A stretch of 64,000 nt of DNA from Butyrivibrio fibrisolvens. Lineage in GTDB: Bacteria > Bacillota > Clostridia > Lachnospirales > Lachnospiraceae. A model generated the notes under the pieces. It saw nothing but the letters and a program-made list of their open reading frames with translations, ran no database searches and had not been told where the DNA came from. Made by a program: the position numbers and the translations under genes. Where the stretch lies: the NCBI RefSeq assembly GCF_023206215.1, contig NZ_CP065800.1, positions 868,001 through 932,000 of the forward strand. The letters are read 5' to 3'. Numbering within the stretch: the first letter of the stretch is position 1; each line of letters begins with the position of its first letter. Below, in pieces: positions 1-8,245 of this stretch.

Positions 1-2
1 CC

Positions 3-497
3 AATGGTATTGGATGCAGGACATCACTCTTTGTGTCAGGATGTACTCATCACTGCAAAGGGTGCTTCAATGAGATGACCTGGGATTTTGAATACGGGCT
101 TAAATTCACTAAGGATGTAGAAGATGACATCATAGAGTCTTTGAAGCCTGCATATATATCCGGTATCACGATCCTTGGCGGTGAACCTATGGAGATCAGG
201 AATCAGGAGGTTCTAAGGCCTTTCATAGAAAGGATCAAGAAGGAAGTTCCAAAAGCAACTGTGTGGATCTATTCAGGTTATGTCTGGGAAGAGCTTACGG
301 ATCCAGACAATAAGAGGTGTCACGGCGCTGATACGGATGCAATCTTGTCAATGACAGATATTCTGGTTGATGGGGAGTTTGTACTTGCCAAAAAAGATAT
401 GATGCTTAGATTCAGAGGCTCAAGTAATCAAAGGATTATAGATGTACCCGCCACCCTCAAGGAAGGACAGATAGTAATGTCGGAGTATAATCAGTAG
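3..497 (+). CDS. nrdG: Anaerobic ribonucleotide reductase activating protein NrdG, 5' end outside the window
   Basis: Radical-SAM activase that generates the glycyl radical on the class III (anaerobic) ribonucleotide reductase. The frame is open to the window edge: residues NGIGCRTSLFV precede the apparent GTG start at 33, and this is the usual NrdG run-up to the cluster, so the first 15-20 residues lie upstream. The [4Fe-4S]-binding CX3CX2C is seen as CTHHCKGC, then a GGEP motif (SAM binding) and the family C-terminus RFRGSSNQRIIDV. About 165 residues are visible, close to the full family length. nrdD would be expected just upstream. The call is firm; only the start is missing. Confidence 0.93.
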   Translation, partial: NGIGCRTSLFVSGCTHHCKGCFNEMTWDFEYGLKFTKDVEDDIIESLKPAYISGITILGGEPMEIRNQEVLRPFIERIKKEVPKATVWIYSGYVWEELTDPDNKRCHGADTDAILSMTDILVDGEFVLAKKDMMLRFRGSSNQRIIDVPATLKEGQIVMSEYNQ

Positions 498-953
498 ACT
501 GCTGCGCTGAGGATATTGCTACTGTTAGGGCAGAATATATAAAAGCATAGCTATAAGATTGTAAATATGTATGGTGCAATTAAAAGAGCATGTATGGTAT
601 GATAGTAACTGCTTACAGAAGCGAACGAGAATGCGCGTAAAATTGCGTAATGTAAGCGGTTACTTTTGCACGTTGACTAATCGAAATAATATATATATGT
701 TTTCTAAATAGAGCGCAGGGTGGCCAGACTTCCCATTTGCTTTGGGAAGGCCAAATGTGAACCGGCAGCCTTGGCAGATATAATCCTCGAGCGTAATCCG
801 GACGAGGAGTGTCCAGGGGCGTAGCCCCTACGACGAGAGACAAGGTAGATCGAGGATTATATCTGCTAAGGCTGTCTACGACAACATAGAACTTCCCAAA
901 GCAAATGGGAAGTCATCAACTAACAACTAACAACGAGCGGGGAGAGACTGATT
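498..953. other. Intergenic region between nrdG and GH105
   Basis: No supported gene. The first 200 bases are AT-rich with no clear promoter. The rest is dominated by the long palindrome at 727-914. A ribosome binding site (CGGGGAGAG, about 938-946) precedes the GH105 start. Short ORFs here lie within the palindrome and have no family features. Confidence 0.6.
727..914. repeat. Long imperfect palindrome (188 bp)
   Basis: The outer 23 bases (727-749) are an exact reverse complement of 892-914. Each arm can also fold alone (CTTCCCA...TGGGAAG). Inside, a second arm with GCAGCCTTGGCAGATATAAT pairs with 850-877 with one or two mismatches, and the tip holds AGGGGC-GTA-GCCCCT. It is a member of the long-palindrome family also seen at 12889-13184, 58246-58329 and 61782-61848, which share an end like ACTTCCCAYTTG. 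Confidence 0.85.
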
Positions 954-2093
954 ATGGATAGAACTGAGACGATCAGCATGTTAAATGAATACGTGGATAT
1001 GCTCATGGACAAGTCAGATGCAGAGCATCCTATGTGGAATATTGAGAAGATATTAAGCGGTAAGCCCAATAAATGGAACTATATAGATGGCTGCATGATC
1101 ACAAGTCTTCTTAATCTATATGACATTAGTGGTGATAAGAAGTATCTGGATTTTGCAGATCGTTTCCTTGGATGGTTTGTAGAGGAAGACGGATCTATCA
1201 AGACTTATGACGTAGCAGAATACAATCTTGATAATATCAATAGTGCCACATGTCTTTTTAAATTATATGATCTTACAGGTAAAGAGAAGTATAGAAAGGC
1301 TATGGATACTGTAAGAGCGCAGCTTGAGACTATGCCAAGGACCAAAGAAGGGAACTTCTGGCACAAGAAGATATATCCATATCAGGTATGGCTTGACGGA
1401 TTATATATGGCTCAGCCTTTTTATATAGAGTATGAGAGAAGATACGGATCTATTGAAGGCTGCAAGGATAGCTTCAAGCAGTTTCATAATGTAGAAAAAC
1501 ATATGAAGGATCCCAAAACGGGTCTTTATTATCACGGATACGATGAAAGCAGGCAGATGTACTGGGCAGACAAGGATACAGGCTGCAGTCCAAATTTCTG
1601 GCTTCGTGCGCTTGGATGGTTTGCAGCATCACTTGTTGATGTATGTGAGGCAGCGGGTGACGTACTACAAGAAGAGCAGGAATATCTACATGGGCTATTA
1701 AAGGATCTTGTAGAGGCTCTTACAAAATATCAGGATGAGAGCGGTCTGTTCTATGATATAGTGAATCTTCCGGATGATGAGAGGAACTATCTTGAGACTT
1801 CAGGAACAGCGCTTATATCATATGCGATACTTAAGGGTACAAGGCTTGGGTATATAGATGCCAGGTACAGAGAGTATGGTGTTAAGGCTTTTGACGGAAT
1901 TGCTGCAAAGTACCTTGGAAGAAATGAAGATGGAACTCCAAAGCTTGGAGGTATCTGCCTTGTATCAGGACTTGGAGGAGCAAACCATAGAGATGGATCT
2001 TTGGAGTACTACTTCTCAGAGCCTGTAGTTGAGAATGAAGCAAAGGGTGTAGGTCCTTTTATCTACGCTTATACGGAGCTTATAAGAGAGTAA
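954..2093 (+). CDS. Glycoside hydrolase family 105 (unsaturated rhamnogalacturonyl hydrolase)
   Basis: 379 residues, the usual length for GH105/YteR-type enzymes, which release the unsaturated galacturonyl residue left on pectin or rhamnogalacturonan fragments by lyases. The family pattern of repeated helical hairpins is visible: GNFWHKKIYPYQVWLDGLYMAQPF around residues 129-152, where the D of WLDG matches the proposed catalytic Asp, then FWLRALGWFAASLVD near 215 and the closing GGANHRDGSLEYYFSEP region. There is no signal peptide, so it is cytoplasmic and works on imported oligosaccharides. The start has a good GGGGAGAG site 7 bases upstream. It is a single-gene unit closed by the terminator at 2114-2147. 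Confidence 0.9.
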   Translation: MDRTETISMLNEYVDMLMDKSDAEHPMWNIEKILSGKPNKWNYIDGCMITSLLNLYDISGDKKYLDFADRFLGWFVEEDGSIKTYDVAEYNLDNINSATCLFKLYDLTGKEKYRKAMDTVRAQLETMPRTKEGNFWHKKIYPYQVWLDGLYMAQPFYIEYERRYGSIEGCKDSFKQFHNVEKHMKDPKTGLYYHGYDESRQMYWADKDTGCSPNFWLRALGWFAASLVDVCEAAGDVLQEEQEYLHGLLKDLVEALTKYQDESGLFYDIVNLPDDERNYLETSGTALISYAILKGTRLGYIDARYREYGVKAFDGIAAKYLGRNEDGTPKLGGICLVSGLGGANHRDGSLEYYFSEPVVENEAKGVGPFIYAYTELIRE

Positions 2094-2113
2094 GACTATA
2101 TATATTTGCGCAT

Positions 2114-2147
2114 AACAAAAGAGACGATTTACATCGTCTCTTTTGTT
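2114..2147 (+). terminator. Rho-independent terminator after GH105
   Basis: A perfect 15-bp stem (AACAAAAGAGACGAT / ATCGTCTCTTTTGTT) with a four-base loop, 20 bases after the GH105 stop. The right arm holds CTTTTGTT and supplies the T-rich end. Confidence 0.85.
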
Positions 2148-2364
2148 AATACTTAATATTCTCGAAAACGGTGATCACATTCTCCGGTTCCTTATCATTC
2201 GATCCAGCAGTCACACCACCTTTTCTTGAGTTTGAACCTGATTCCCAATCCGAATGAAGCGAAAGCCATTCTTCTATGAATCGAGAATACGATCTGACAT
2301 TTTGTGTGCAGGTCCAAGTGAAGCGTAAGCCACTTTTTCTCTGCTTATGTCGTTTCCGTTTGTA
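2146..2364 (-). pseudogene. Possible gene-end remnant without a start
   Basis: The minus strand is open for 73 codons and ends in SNDKEPENVITVFENIKY before a stop at 2148-2146, but has no ATG and no ribosome binding site. It contains two near-identical units, 2249-2275 and 2313-2340 (CCRARTGAAGCGWAAGCCA...), so it could equally be non-coding repeat debris. I do not recognise a family. It is listed because the stretch between 2094 and 3117 otherwise holds no gene. Confidence 0.2.
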
Positions 2365-2372
2365 TTAAGTAA

Positions 2373-2700
2373 CTTTAATATACCATGCAGATTTACAATT
2401 TTCAATCACTTTTTCAAAAAAAGTTATATTGTCTGTAAATTCAGACTTATTATGACAATATACTGTAAGTTCAAGAACTTTTAACTTTTATTTTCAATAA
2501 TTAGTGTTGATCAGATAGACACTGCACTATATATAGTATTTAAAATTGTCGGAAAATAGTAAAAACTGTCAGAAATTAAACCTGTATCTTCTTAATAAAT
2601 ACAAATATTAGGTTAGAAATCTCATGATGCTGATATGGGATGACTTCTTGAATATAAATTTCAGAAACGCGCATTTACTGCGTGTTTCGTAATTCGATGA
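2373..2700. other. AT-rich gene-free stretch
   Basis: Very AT-rich with no supported ORF. A short imperfect hairpin lies near 2668-2690 (AAACGCGCATTTACTGCGTGTTT), just before the two-hairpin repeat. No promoter can be assigned with confidence. Confidence 0.4.
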
Positions 2701-2708
2701 ATCGGTTG

Positions 2709-2787
2709 GCAATAGAGCCTTCGACGAAGTCGAACTCAATTGGCTCTATTGCTGCATTCTTGAACTTTATGTTCAAGAATGTATAGA
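2709..2787. repeat. Two-hairpin interspersed repeat, copy 1
   Basis: The first hairpin has an 11-bp perfect stem (GCAATAGAGCC, 2709-2719, with 2742-2752) and an inner mini-hairpin TTCGACGAAGTCGAA. A second 11-bp stem follows (CATTCTTGAAC / GTTCAAGAATG, 2755-2781), then GTATAG. The same architecture and consensus recur at 29760-29838, so this is a dispersed element, not a chance hairpin. Confidence 0.8.
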
Positions 2788-2818
2788 TTTTTATTCTGAG
2801 CTGTAAGAAGATCAAAGA

Positions 2819-2849
2819 AACCCCACCGTATGGCAAGTACGGTGGGGTT
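2819..2849. terminator. Strong GC hairpin
   Basis: A perfect 12-bp stem AACCCCACCGTA / TACGGTGGGGTT with a 7-base loop. It has no long T-run on the plus side, so it may be a terminator for an unseen transcript or another structural element. Confidence 0.45.
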
Positions 2850-3018
2850 CAGGTAGGAGATTTACAGACTATGTTTGTTGGCGATACGGATTGGCAAGAT
2901 CCATGCCCATAGGGGCTGTCGGCTAAGCTCTGAATGGTTAGCCATCGCTAACGATATTTATATTAGCATATGCTAACACGATATGCAAGCACTTTTTTAA
3001 TTTTTTTCAAACATGCAA

Positions 3019-3106
3019 GATGACCCCTTTGGACAGAGGTATGGGACCACTTTCGCCAAAATCCGGGTCACAAAATGGTCATTTACTTCTATCCAAAGGG
3101 GTCATC
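3019..3106 (-). terminator. Long inverted repeat just downstream of the Cys-rich peptide gene
   Basis: The arms GATGACCCCTTTGGACAGAGGT and its near reverse complement (3085-3106) face each other around a 40-base middle that is also partly complementary. It ends 11 bases after the stop of the minus-strand peptide gene and is followed, in that direction, by a T/A-rich run. It most likely ends that transcript. Confidence 0.6.
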
Positions 3107-3117
3107 CTGGAGAGGCG

Positions 3118-3321
3118 TCAGCCTTTTGCGTAGATTAGTGTGCCTTTGTGGCACTTGGGACACGTATCACCTTTGAGACATTTTAATCCGTTTTTGGAAG
3201 GTTCGAAATAGCAGCTGTTACATACAAGATCTTCCTGATCATAATAAGTGCTCTTTTTGTTAGCAGCGCCTGTGATACCTCCAACGATATTTTCCAGTTC
3301 TTTATCAGATAATGTATTCAT
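3118..3321 (-). CDS. Double-glycine-leader, cysteine-rich secreted peptide (bacteriocin-like)
   Basis: 67 residues. The N-terminus MNTLSDKELENIVGG is a classic double-glycine leader, cut after GG (residues 14-15) by C39-type ABC exporters in class II bacteriocins and peptide pheromones. The 52-residue remainder has five cysteines as CNSC, C and CPKC, a zinc-ribbon-like spacing. A strong AGGAGG site lies 10-15 bases upstream and a TATAAT box about 25 bases further. No C39 exporter or immunity gene is adjacent, so export would rely on a distant transporter. The leader call is firm; the role (bacteriocin, signal or metal-binding peptide) is open. Confidence 0.75.
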   Translation of the reverse strand: MNTLSDKELENIVGGITGAANKKSTYYDQEDLVCNSCYFEPSKNGLKCLKGDTCPKCHKGTLIYAKG

Positions 3322-3500
3322 AAGACCTTGCCTCCTTTTTGATTGTCATTATATCACATATTTATATATTTAAAATCACAACACCAATATCACGGTCATG
3401 CGTAAAATTAAAGAGATTATGGTTAAAGATAATATGATTGCTGCATAAACACAAGAGTTGATAGAATAGAGTCAGAGATTCTAACTTGGAGGGAGAAGGT

Positions 3501-5276
3501 ATGAAGGCAGGATTTAGAAGATCATTGTCAACAGGGTTATCTATAGCACTACTGTCTTGTCTTTTAACAGGATGTGATAAGGCGCATGGATCAGAGGCTT
3601 TATCAGATAGTGCCGGCAGCAAGGATTTAGAACAAGACACATATATTACGGCGGAGGATGTTACAAGTATGGAGATTTCCAAGACAGTTACACTGTCGCT
3701 TCAAAATTCTCAGAAATTTAATGATACCAACAAGGACGGCTATGGTGAATTCCAGGGATGGGGTACATCACTATGCTGGTGGGCCAACAGGGTAGGATAT
3801 AGTGAAGAGTTAACCTTGCTTACAGTCGAGGCTTTTTTTGACAAGGAAAAAGGACTTGGTATGAATATCGGAAGATATAATGTGGGTGGAGGAGACGATG
3901 TGTGTAAGGGAGCTGTATCCAAAGAGGCCAAGGAGGCTGATCCCTTCCTTCATCAGCAGCACATACAAAGGTCTGATTCTGCTGTTCCAGGTTACTGCAC
4001 AGATGTTACTAAGATAGATCTTGAGAGTAATCCTGAGTCATATTATAAGGACAATTTCGACAGGGCGGATTTTGAATGCGGATATGCCTGGAATTATGAC
4101 TGGGAGGCAGATGCTAACCAGATGAATGTATTAAAGGCGGCAGCAGATGCGGCAGGAGATGAGTTTATCGCAGAGGCTTTTTCCAATTCTCCGCCATATT
4201 TCATGACAGTCAGTGGATGTTCGTCAGGAGGAGTGGATCCGTCGGTGGACAATCTCAGAGAGGATTCCTACACAGCTTTTGCCGCGTACATGGCAGATGT
4301 CATAGAGCATTGGATGAAGGAAGGCGTAATTACCTTTCAGAGCGTCGATCCTATGAACGAGCCTGCTACAGATTATTGGAGCGCATACAGCCCCAAGCAG
4401 GAAGGGTGCCATTTCTCGCAAGGAGATTCTCAGTCCAGGATACTGACAGCGCTTAATGATGAGCTTAAGGCTAAAGGGATAGATATAATCATATGCGCAA
4501 GCGATGAGACAAGCATTGACGCAGCAGTTAATTCATATAATGCGCTTTCGGATGATGCCAAGTCTGTTGTCACCAGGATAGATACACATTCTTATCAGGG
4601 GACTCAGTATAGCCTGTTAAAAGAAACTGCGCTGGAAGCAGGAGTTAATCTGTGGATGAGCGAAGTGGACGGAACATATACAATTGGTAATGAAGATACC
4701 AAAATGCAGGCAGCGCTTGGTTTCTCCGGTCAGATAATCAAGGATATAAATGGCCTTATGCCTACTGCCTGGATCATGTGGGATGCAGTTGATATCCATG
4801 TGGATACTGACAATATATATGACACCTGCACGATCAAAGAGGCAGAGGATATCGTATCAAAAGGTGTCCCTTTCTGGGGGATAGCTATAGCTGATCATGA
4901 TAGTAAGGAGCTTTTACTTAGTAAAAAATACTATGCCTTTGGCCAGTTCACAAGGTATATAAGGCCCGGATACTGCATATTAGGAACTGATGATAAGGCA
5001 AATCAGGTAACAGCAGCATATAACCCCGAGGACGGAAGCATCGTTATAGTTGCTATGAATACAAGAGATGAGGATGTCAAATGGGAGATAGATCTATCTG
5101 AAATGAATATTAAAGATGATAATAGTATACAGATCATCAGAACAAGCGGTGATATGGAAAGTGGTGAGAACTGGGCTGATGTAACAGACAGTTCATATGC
5201 TCAGCTAAATGATGATAGAACTAAACTTACTATAGTTTTGAAAAACAGCAGTGTTACCACCTTTGTGATCGGATGA
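3501..5276 (+). CDS. Glycoside hydrolase family 30 lipoprotein (probable endo-beta-1,6-galactanase type)
   Basis: 591 residues from ATG 3501, chosen over the TTG at 3486 because GGAGGGAG sits just before 3501. A lipoprotein signal with lipobox LLTGC places it on the cell surface. The (beta/alpha)8 domain begins FQGWGTSLCWWA, as in GH30 subfamily 5 galactanases. The catalytic acid/base is probably Glu-287 in DPMNEP and the nucleophile Glu-388 in WMSEVDG, both present. A beta-sandwich of the usual GH30 C-terminal kind follows from about residue 480. It would cleave beta-1,6-galactan side chains (arabinogalactan) or a related glycan outside the cell; the substrate is inferred from the subfamily. 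Confidence 0.85.
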   Translation: MKAGFRRSLSTGLSIALLSCLLTGCDKAHGSEALSDSAGSKDLEQDTYITAEDVTSMEISKTVTLSLQNSQKFNDTNKDGYGEFQGWGTSLCWWANRVGYSEELTLLTVEAFFDKEKGLGMNIGRYNVGGGDDVCKGAVSKEAKEADPFLHQQHIQRSDSAVPGYCTDVTKIDLESNPESYYKDNFDRADFECGYAWNYDWEADANQMNVLKAAADAAGDEFIAEAFSNSPPYFMTVSGCSSGGVDPSVDNLREDSYTAFAAYMADVIEHWMKEGVITFQSVDPMNEPATDYWSAYSPKQEGCHFSQGDSQSRILTALNDELKAKGIDIIICASDETSIDAAVNSYNALSDDAKSVVTRIDTHSYQGTQYSLLKETALEAGVNLWMSEVDGTYTIGNEDTKMQAALGFSGQIIKDINGLMPTAWIMWDAVDIHVDTDNIYDTCTIKEAEDIVSKGVPFWGIAIADHDSKELLLSKKYYAFGQFTRYIRPGYCILGTDDKANQVTAAYNPEDGSIVIVAMNTRDEDVKWEIDLSEMNIKDDNSIQIIRTSGDMESGENWADVTDSSYAQLNDDRTKLTIVLKNSSVTTFVIG

Positions 5277-5293
5277 TAAAATGACGTTCAATA

Positions 5294-5337
5294 TTGTACG
5301 AAAAGATGTTGCGAAGGCGCATGCGGTAACGTACAAT
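5294..5337. terminator. Hairpin after GH30
   Basis: ATTGTACG and CGTACAAT (8-bp stem) enclose a smaller GC-rich hairpin (GCGAAGGCGC). It lies about 15 bases after the GH30 stop. A terminator role is plausible but there is no T-run. Confidence 0.4.
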
Positions 5338-5375
5338 AATATTAACGAAAATCCAATTACAGAGGGAGGTATCTT

Positions 5376-5579
5376 ATGAGTGAGGAAATGACTTATGTAA
5401 CAAGTAATAATCTTCAGGAAATGCAGGACTATTTAAAAGAACATGTAGACGACTACTCACTCAGAGATATGGCTGATCGCTTTGCCATGTCCCAGACCAA
5501 TCTCCAGACCCATTTTATGGATGAGTACGGTATGTCTATCTATAGCTATCTAAGGACTTTATCTGATGATGGTAAATGA
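5376..5579 (+). CDS. Small stand-alone AraC-type helix-turn-helix protein
   Basis: 67 residues. The segment YSLRDMADRFAMSQTNLQTHFMDEYGMSIYSYLR matches the first helix-turn-helix and linker of AraC/XylS DNA-binding domains, but the second helix-turn-helix and any ligand domain are missing. AGAGGGAGGT lies 8 bases before the start, so it looks expressed as is, not as a random fragment. A similar half-domain is normally found in about 100-residue AraC domains. It sits after the GH30 gene and could be a regulator of it or a truncated relic. Confidence 0.7.
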   Translation: MSEEMTYVTSNNLQEMQDYLKEHVDDYSLRDMADRFAMSQTNLQTHFMDEYGMSIYSYLRTLSDDGK

Positions 5580-5580
5580 T

Positions 5581-5606
5581 AATATGACGTAAGGGTCAAA
5601 AGTCAT
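5581..5606. repeat. 26-bp interspersed repeat, copy 1
   Basis: The sequence ATGACGTAAGGGTCAAAAG plus TCAT (5584-5606), with AAT before it, is identical over 26 bases to 40092-40117; a 19-base core recurs at 5783-5801. The ends ATGACT/AGTCAT are mutually complementary. It lies directly after a stop codon, as does the copy at 40092. Confidence 0.8.
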
Positions 5607-5740
5607 AATATGTATACTAAAACTATATTTAATTATTTGCTCTGATCACTTGAATGATCCAGTATTATATAATCTATGTGATAAGACCGGTTAAGCGAAT
5701 ATATTATTTAAATGTAACTTTGAAGTATAATGATATCAGC

Positions 5741-5768
5741 AGGAGCAGATTTGTATCTGCTCCTTTTC
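5741..5768 (+). terminator. Rho-independent terminator
   Basis: A perfect 10-bp stem AGGAGCAGAT / ATCTGCTCCT with a four-base loop, followed by TTTCTTT. It ends transcription from the small HTH gene or from the 150-base AT-rich interval after it. Confidence 0.75.
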
Positions 5769-5782
5769 TTTAAAAACAGTAT

Positions 5783-5812
5783 ATGACGTAAGGGTCAAAA
5801 GGAACTTTTGAC
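5783..5812. repeat. 26-bp interspersed repeat, partial copy 2, with hairpin
   Basis: The core ATGACGTAAGGGTCAAAAG (5783-5801) is identical to the copies at 5584 and 40095. Here the tail is extended so that GTCAAAAG pairs perfectly with CTTTTGAC (5794-5812). Confidence 0.75.
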
Positions 5813-5878
5813 ATCTGCCTCAGTATATATAAAAGATATAGGATTCATGTACGAAGGTATCAATAAGTAGGCATAGTA

Positions 5879-7771
5879 ATGAGAATCAGTAAAGAAGTAG
5901 AGATAAAAATATATCATGACAATAAGTCCGTGAAAGTACTTCATGCCCCAAGAGGCAAGAAGCTTTTGGATCTTCTAAGAGACAATGATATTCGTATAAG
6001 TTGTCCTTGTTCGGGATCCGGAACCTGTGGTAAATGCAAAGTACAGTTTCTTAATGATGGAGTTCGTATTACTACAGCTGATCTAAAGCATATACCAAAA
6101 GAAGACTTAGAAAGAGGATATCGTCTTGCCTGCATGAGCATTCTCACAGAAGATGCCAGGATAGCTATCCAAGACTATAACGAGGACAATATCGTATGTC
6201 CTGAAAGCACATCATCTGAAAATGAAGTGATCAAAGTCGCCAATCCTGATATCGCTGTATCACCGGATATTAGAGCATATTCGGAAGGCTTAGATAATAT
6301 CAGTAAGACGGACTTTTTCTATGGAATAGGTATAGATCTTGGAACTACAACTATAGCCGTATCACTTATAAAGCTTCCGGATTCTGAAATCGAAAGTAGA
6401 GGTGTTAATACAGATGTAAGTAAGCTGAACCCAAATCGGTGCCGCGAGCTTCACCAATTTGAACCATTAGCCACTTTCTTTGCCCGTGACATGAGGTTAA
6501 AAAATGGAAATTCATCAATATCTGCACCCGGATCAGGATTTACAGAAGATTCCTGGTCCCACAATATCGTACATGTTGTAACAGGAACCAATCATCAGAG
6601 AAGCTACGGAACAGACGTAATATCAAGGATCAAGGCATCTAAAGAAAAGGGTAAAAGACTAAAGGAGTTAGTGGTAAGCGATATAGAAGATCTCATACAA
6701 AAGCTTCTGACACAGACAGGATGCAGTTATTCCAGAATAAAAAGAATAGCAATTGCAGGAAATACTACAATGCTGCACCTTCTAAGAGGATATAATTGTG
6801 AGAGTCTTGGAGTATATCCCTATACACCTGTAAATCTTGATATAGAAGATCTGAAAGCAGGAGATATTTTTCCAAAACTGGAAGATAATATTTCCAATAT
6901 ACCTGTGACTATCCTTCCGGGTTTTAGCGCCTTTGTGGGAGCAGACATATTATCAGGTCTTTATGCTACAAGACCATGGAAGATGGATCATGAATATATT
7001 TTTCTGGATCTTGGTACCAACGGAGAGATGGCTGCAGGTTTTGGGGACAAGATATATGTAACATCTACGGCAGCAGGGCCTGTATTTGAAGGTAATGGCA
7101 TACGTTACGGAATACCGGGTATCCCAGGCGCTATAAAAGGGGCAGAGTTTGCAGGCGGGAAGCTCAAAGTCACAACAATAGAAGACGCACCTCCTATAGG
7201 AATCTGTGGAACGGGCGTACTTGAGATAATAAGTGCTCTTGTAAGAGAGGGACTCGTGGATGAGACTGGGCTTTTGTCTGAAGAGTATTTTGATAATGGC
7301 TACCCTGTCAGCAGGGATGAAGACGGAATAGGTATCGTCATAACCCAAAACGATATAAGACAGGTGCAGATGGCCAAGGCAGCAGTTAATGTAGGTCTTG
7401 ATCTTTTGTATGAAAAAATAAGATCTCTTGATGATCAATTCCCTTCTTCTAAAGAAAGATTAGCAAGGAATAAAGATAAAGCAGGTAAGCCTTATGTTAT
7501 AATATCAGGCGGATTTGGAGCAGGTATTTCTTTTGACAGGATCAAAGAACTTAAGATGTTCCCGGCAAGTATCACTGATAATGGTGATAACATATATATA
7601 GCCGGCAATACATCGCTTCTTGGCACAGCGAGGTACTTGTGCATAGCATCTTTATATGGTACAAAGATAGCTCGGGAAGAATTATGTATGATACAAAGGA
7701 TGGCAAAAGAGATAGAGCTGTCGCAAGATGACAGCTTTAGCGACAGATATTATGAAGCGATGAACTTTTAA
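5879..7771 (+). CDS. [2Fe-2S] ferredoxin / ASKHA-domain protein (RACo-like, DUF4445), with a repeat-derived insertion
   Basis: 630 residues. The N-terminal 90 residues are a plant-type [2Fe-2S] ferredoxin with CPCSGSGTCGKC and a fourth Cys in RLACMS. The rest is the DUF4445/ASKHA ATPase fold: GIGIDLGTTTIAVSLI near residue 147, IAIAGNTTMLHLL, IFLDLGTNGEM and the closing ISGGFGAG. Family members reductively reactivate corrinoid proteins or related metalloenzymes. Between the first ASKHA strands and RSYGTDVISRI there is an extra segment of about 55 residues; codons 185-209 are a translated copy of an interspersed repeat (6431-6506). No close ribosome binding site is seen. The domain call is firm; the partner corrinoid protein is not in the window. 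Confidence 0.85.
   Translation: MRISKEVEIKIYHDNKSVKVLHAPRGKKLLDLLRDNDIRISCPCSGSGTCGKCKVQFLNDGVRITTADLKHIPKEDLERGYRLACMSILTEDARIAIQDYNEDNIVCPESTSSENEVIKVANPDIAVSPDIRAYSEGLDNISKTDFFYGIGIDLGTTTIAVSLIKLPDSEIESRGVNTDVSKLNPNRCRELHQFEPLATFFARDMRLKNGNSSISAPGSGFTEDSWSHNIVHVVTGTNHQRSYGTDVISRIKASKEKGKRLKELVVSDIEDLIQKLLTQTGCSYSRIKRIAIAGNTTMLHLLRGYNCESLGVYPYTPVNLDIEDLKAGDIFPKLEDNISNIPVTILPGFSAFVGADILSGLYATRPWKMDHEYIFLDLGTNGEMAAGFGDKIYVTSTAAGPVFEGNGIRYGIPGIPGAIKGAEFAGGKLKVTTIEDAPPIGICGTGVLEIISALVREGLVDETGLLSEEYFDNGYPVSRDEDGIGIVITQNDIRQVQMAKAAVNVGLDLLYEKIRSLDDQFPSSKERLARNKDKAGKPYVIISGGFGAGISFDRIKELKMFPASITDNGDNIYIAGNTSLLGTARYLCIASLYGTKIAREELCMIQRMAKEIELSQDDSFSDRYYEAMNF
6431..6506 (+). repeat. 75-bp GAGGTTA-ATG repeat, copy A (inside a CDS)
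   Basis: Matches 23335-23409 almost base for base: CCAAATYGGTGYCGCGAGC, then TTCACCAATTTGAACCATTAGC, ending ACAYGAGGTTAAAAAATG. It is read in frame as part of the ASKHA protein (residues NPNRCRELHQFEPLATFFAR). Confidence 0.8.
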
Positions 7772-7913
7772 AAATGGAAGATCATATATAAGATATTTTA
7801 TTTGAGATTTTTTATTTGAGATATCTTATTTGAGCAGCATTCGATCATTGCGAAAAAGATGCAAAGTTTCCATGAATTGATGCGATAATTAACTTTTTGA
7901 CGGAGGTTAGACT

Positions 7914-8084
7914 ATGGACTGTGATACATGTGCATATTATGAATATGATGAAGAAGATGAATCCTACAGCTGCAGTGTGAACCTTGATGAGGACGAGATG
8001 TACCACTTCCTTACAAGGCGTACCAAGAAATGCCCATATTGGCGCAGCAACGATGAGTATGGCGTAGTAAGACACCAGATCTGA
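7914..8084 (+). CDS. DUF6472 small cysteine-containing protein
   Basis: 56 residues, too short for ordinary ORF filters. It starts MDCDTCAYYEYDEEDESYSC and ends with KKCPYWRSNDEYGVVRHQI, matching the DUF6472 pattern I know from Lachnospiraceae: CxxC, acidic middle, then CPYxR...DEY. Four cysteines suggest metal binding. CGGAGG lies 7-8 bases before the ATG. Function unknown. It stands alone between the ASKHA gene and ftsH. Confidence 0.8.
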   Translation: MDCDTCAYYEYDEEDESYSCSVNLDEDEMYHFLTRRTKKCPYWRSNDEYGVVRHQI

Positions 8085-8174
8085 TATTTGTTTTTTATAG
8101 TCTAGGGCTCGACGCACATTCTAATGATCAAAGCTTTTTTATCGAACTTTAAGAAATTGTCGATTGCAGTTTAA

Positions 8175-8203
8175 TTGCACTTAATCCAAATAACTTTTAT
8201 AAT
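8175..8203 (+). promoter_or_regulatory. ftsH promoter
   Basis: TTGCAC and TATAAT spaced by exactly 17 bases, about 40 bases before the ftsH start: a near-consensus SigA promoter. Confidence 0.7.
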
Positions 8204-8245
8204 TCAATATGGGGAAGATTTTAATAAAGCGAGGATATAACCTTA

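Noticed and set aside
613..843. 76-codon minus-strand ORF
   Set aside because: It lies largely inside the long palindrome and has no ribosome binding site or protein motif.
7845..8117. 90-codon minus-strand ORF
   Set aside because: It is the antisense shadow of the DUF6472 gene, which has a strong ribosome binding site and a family match.
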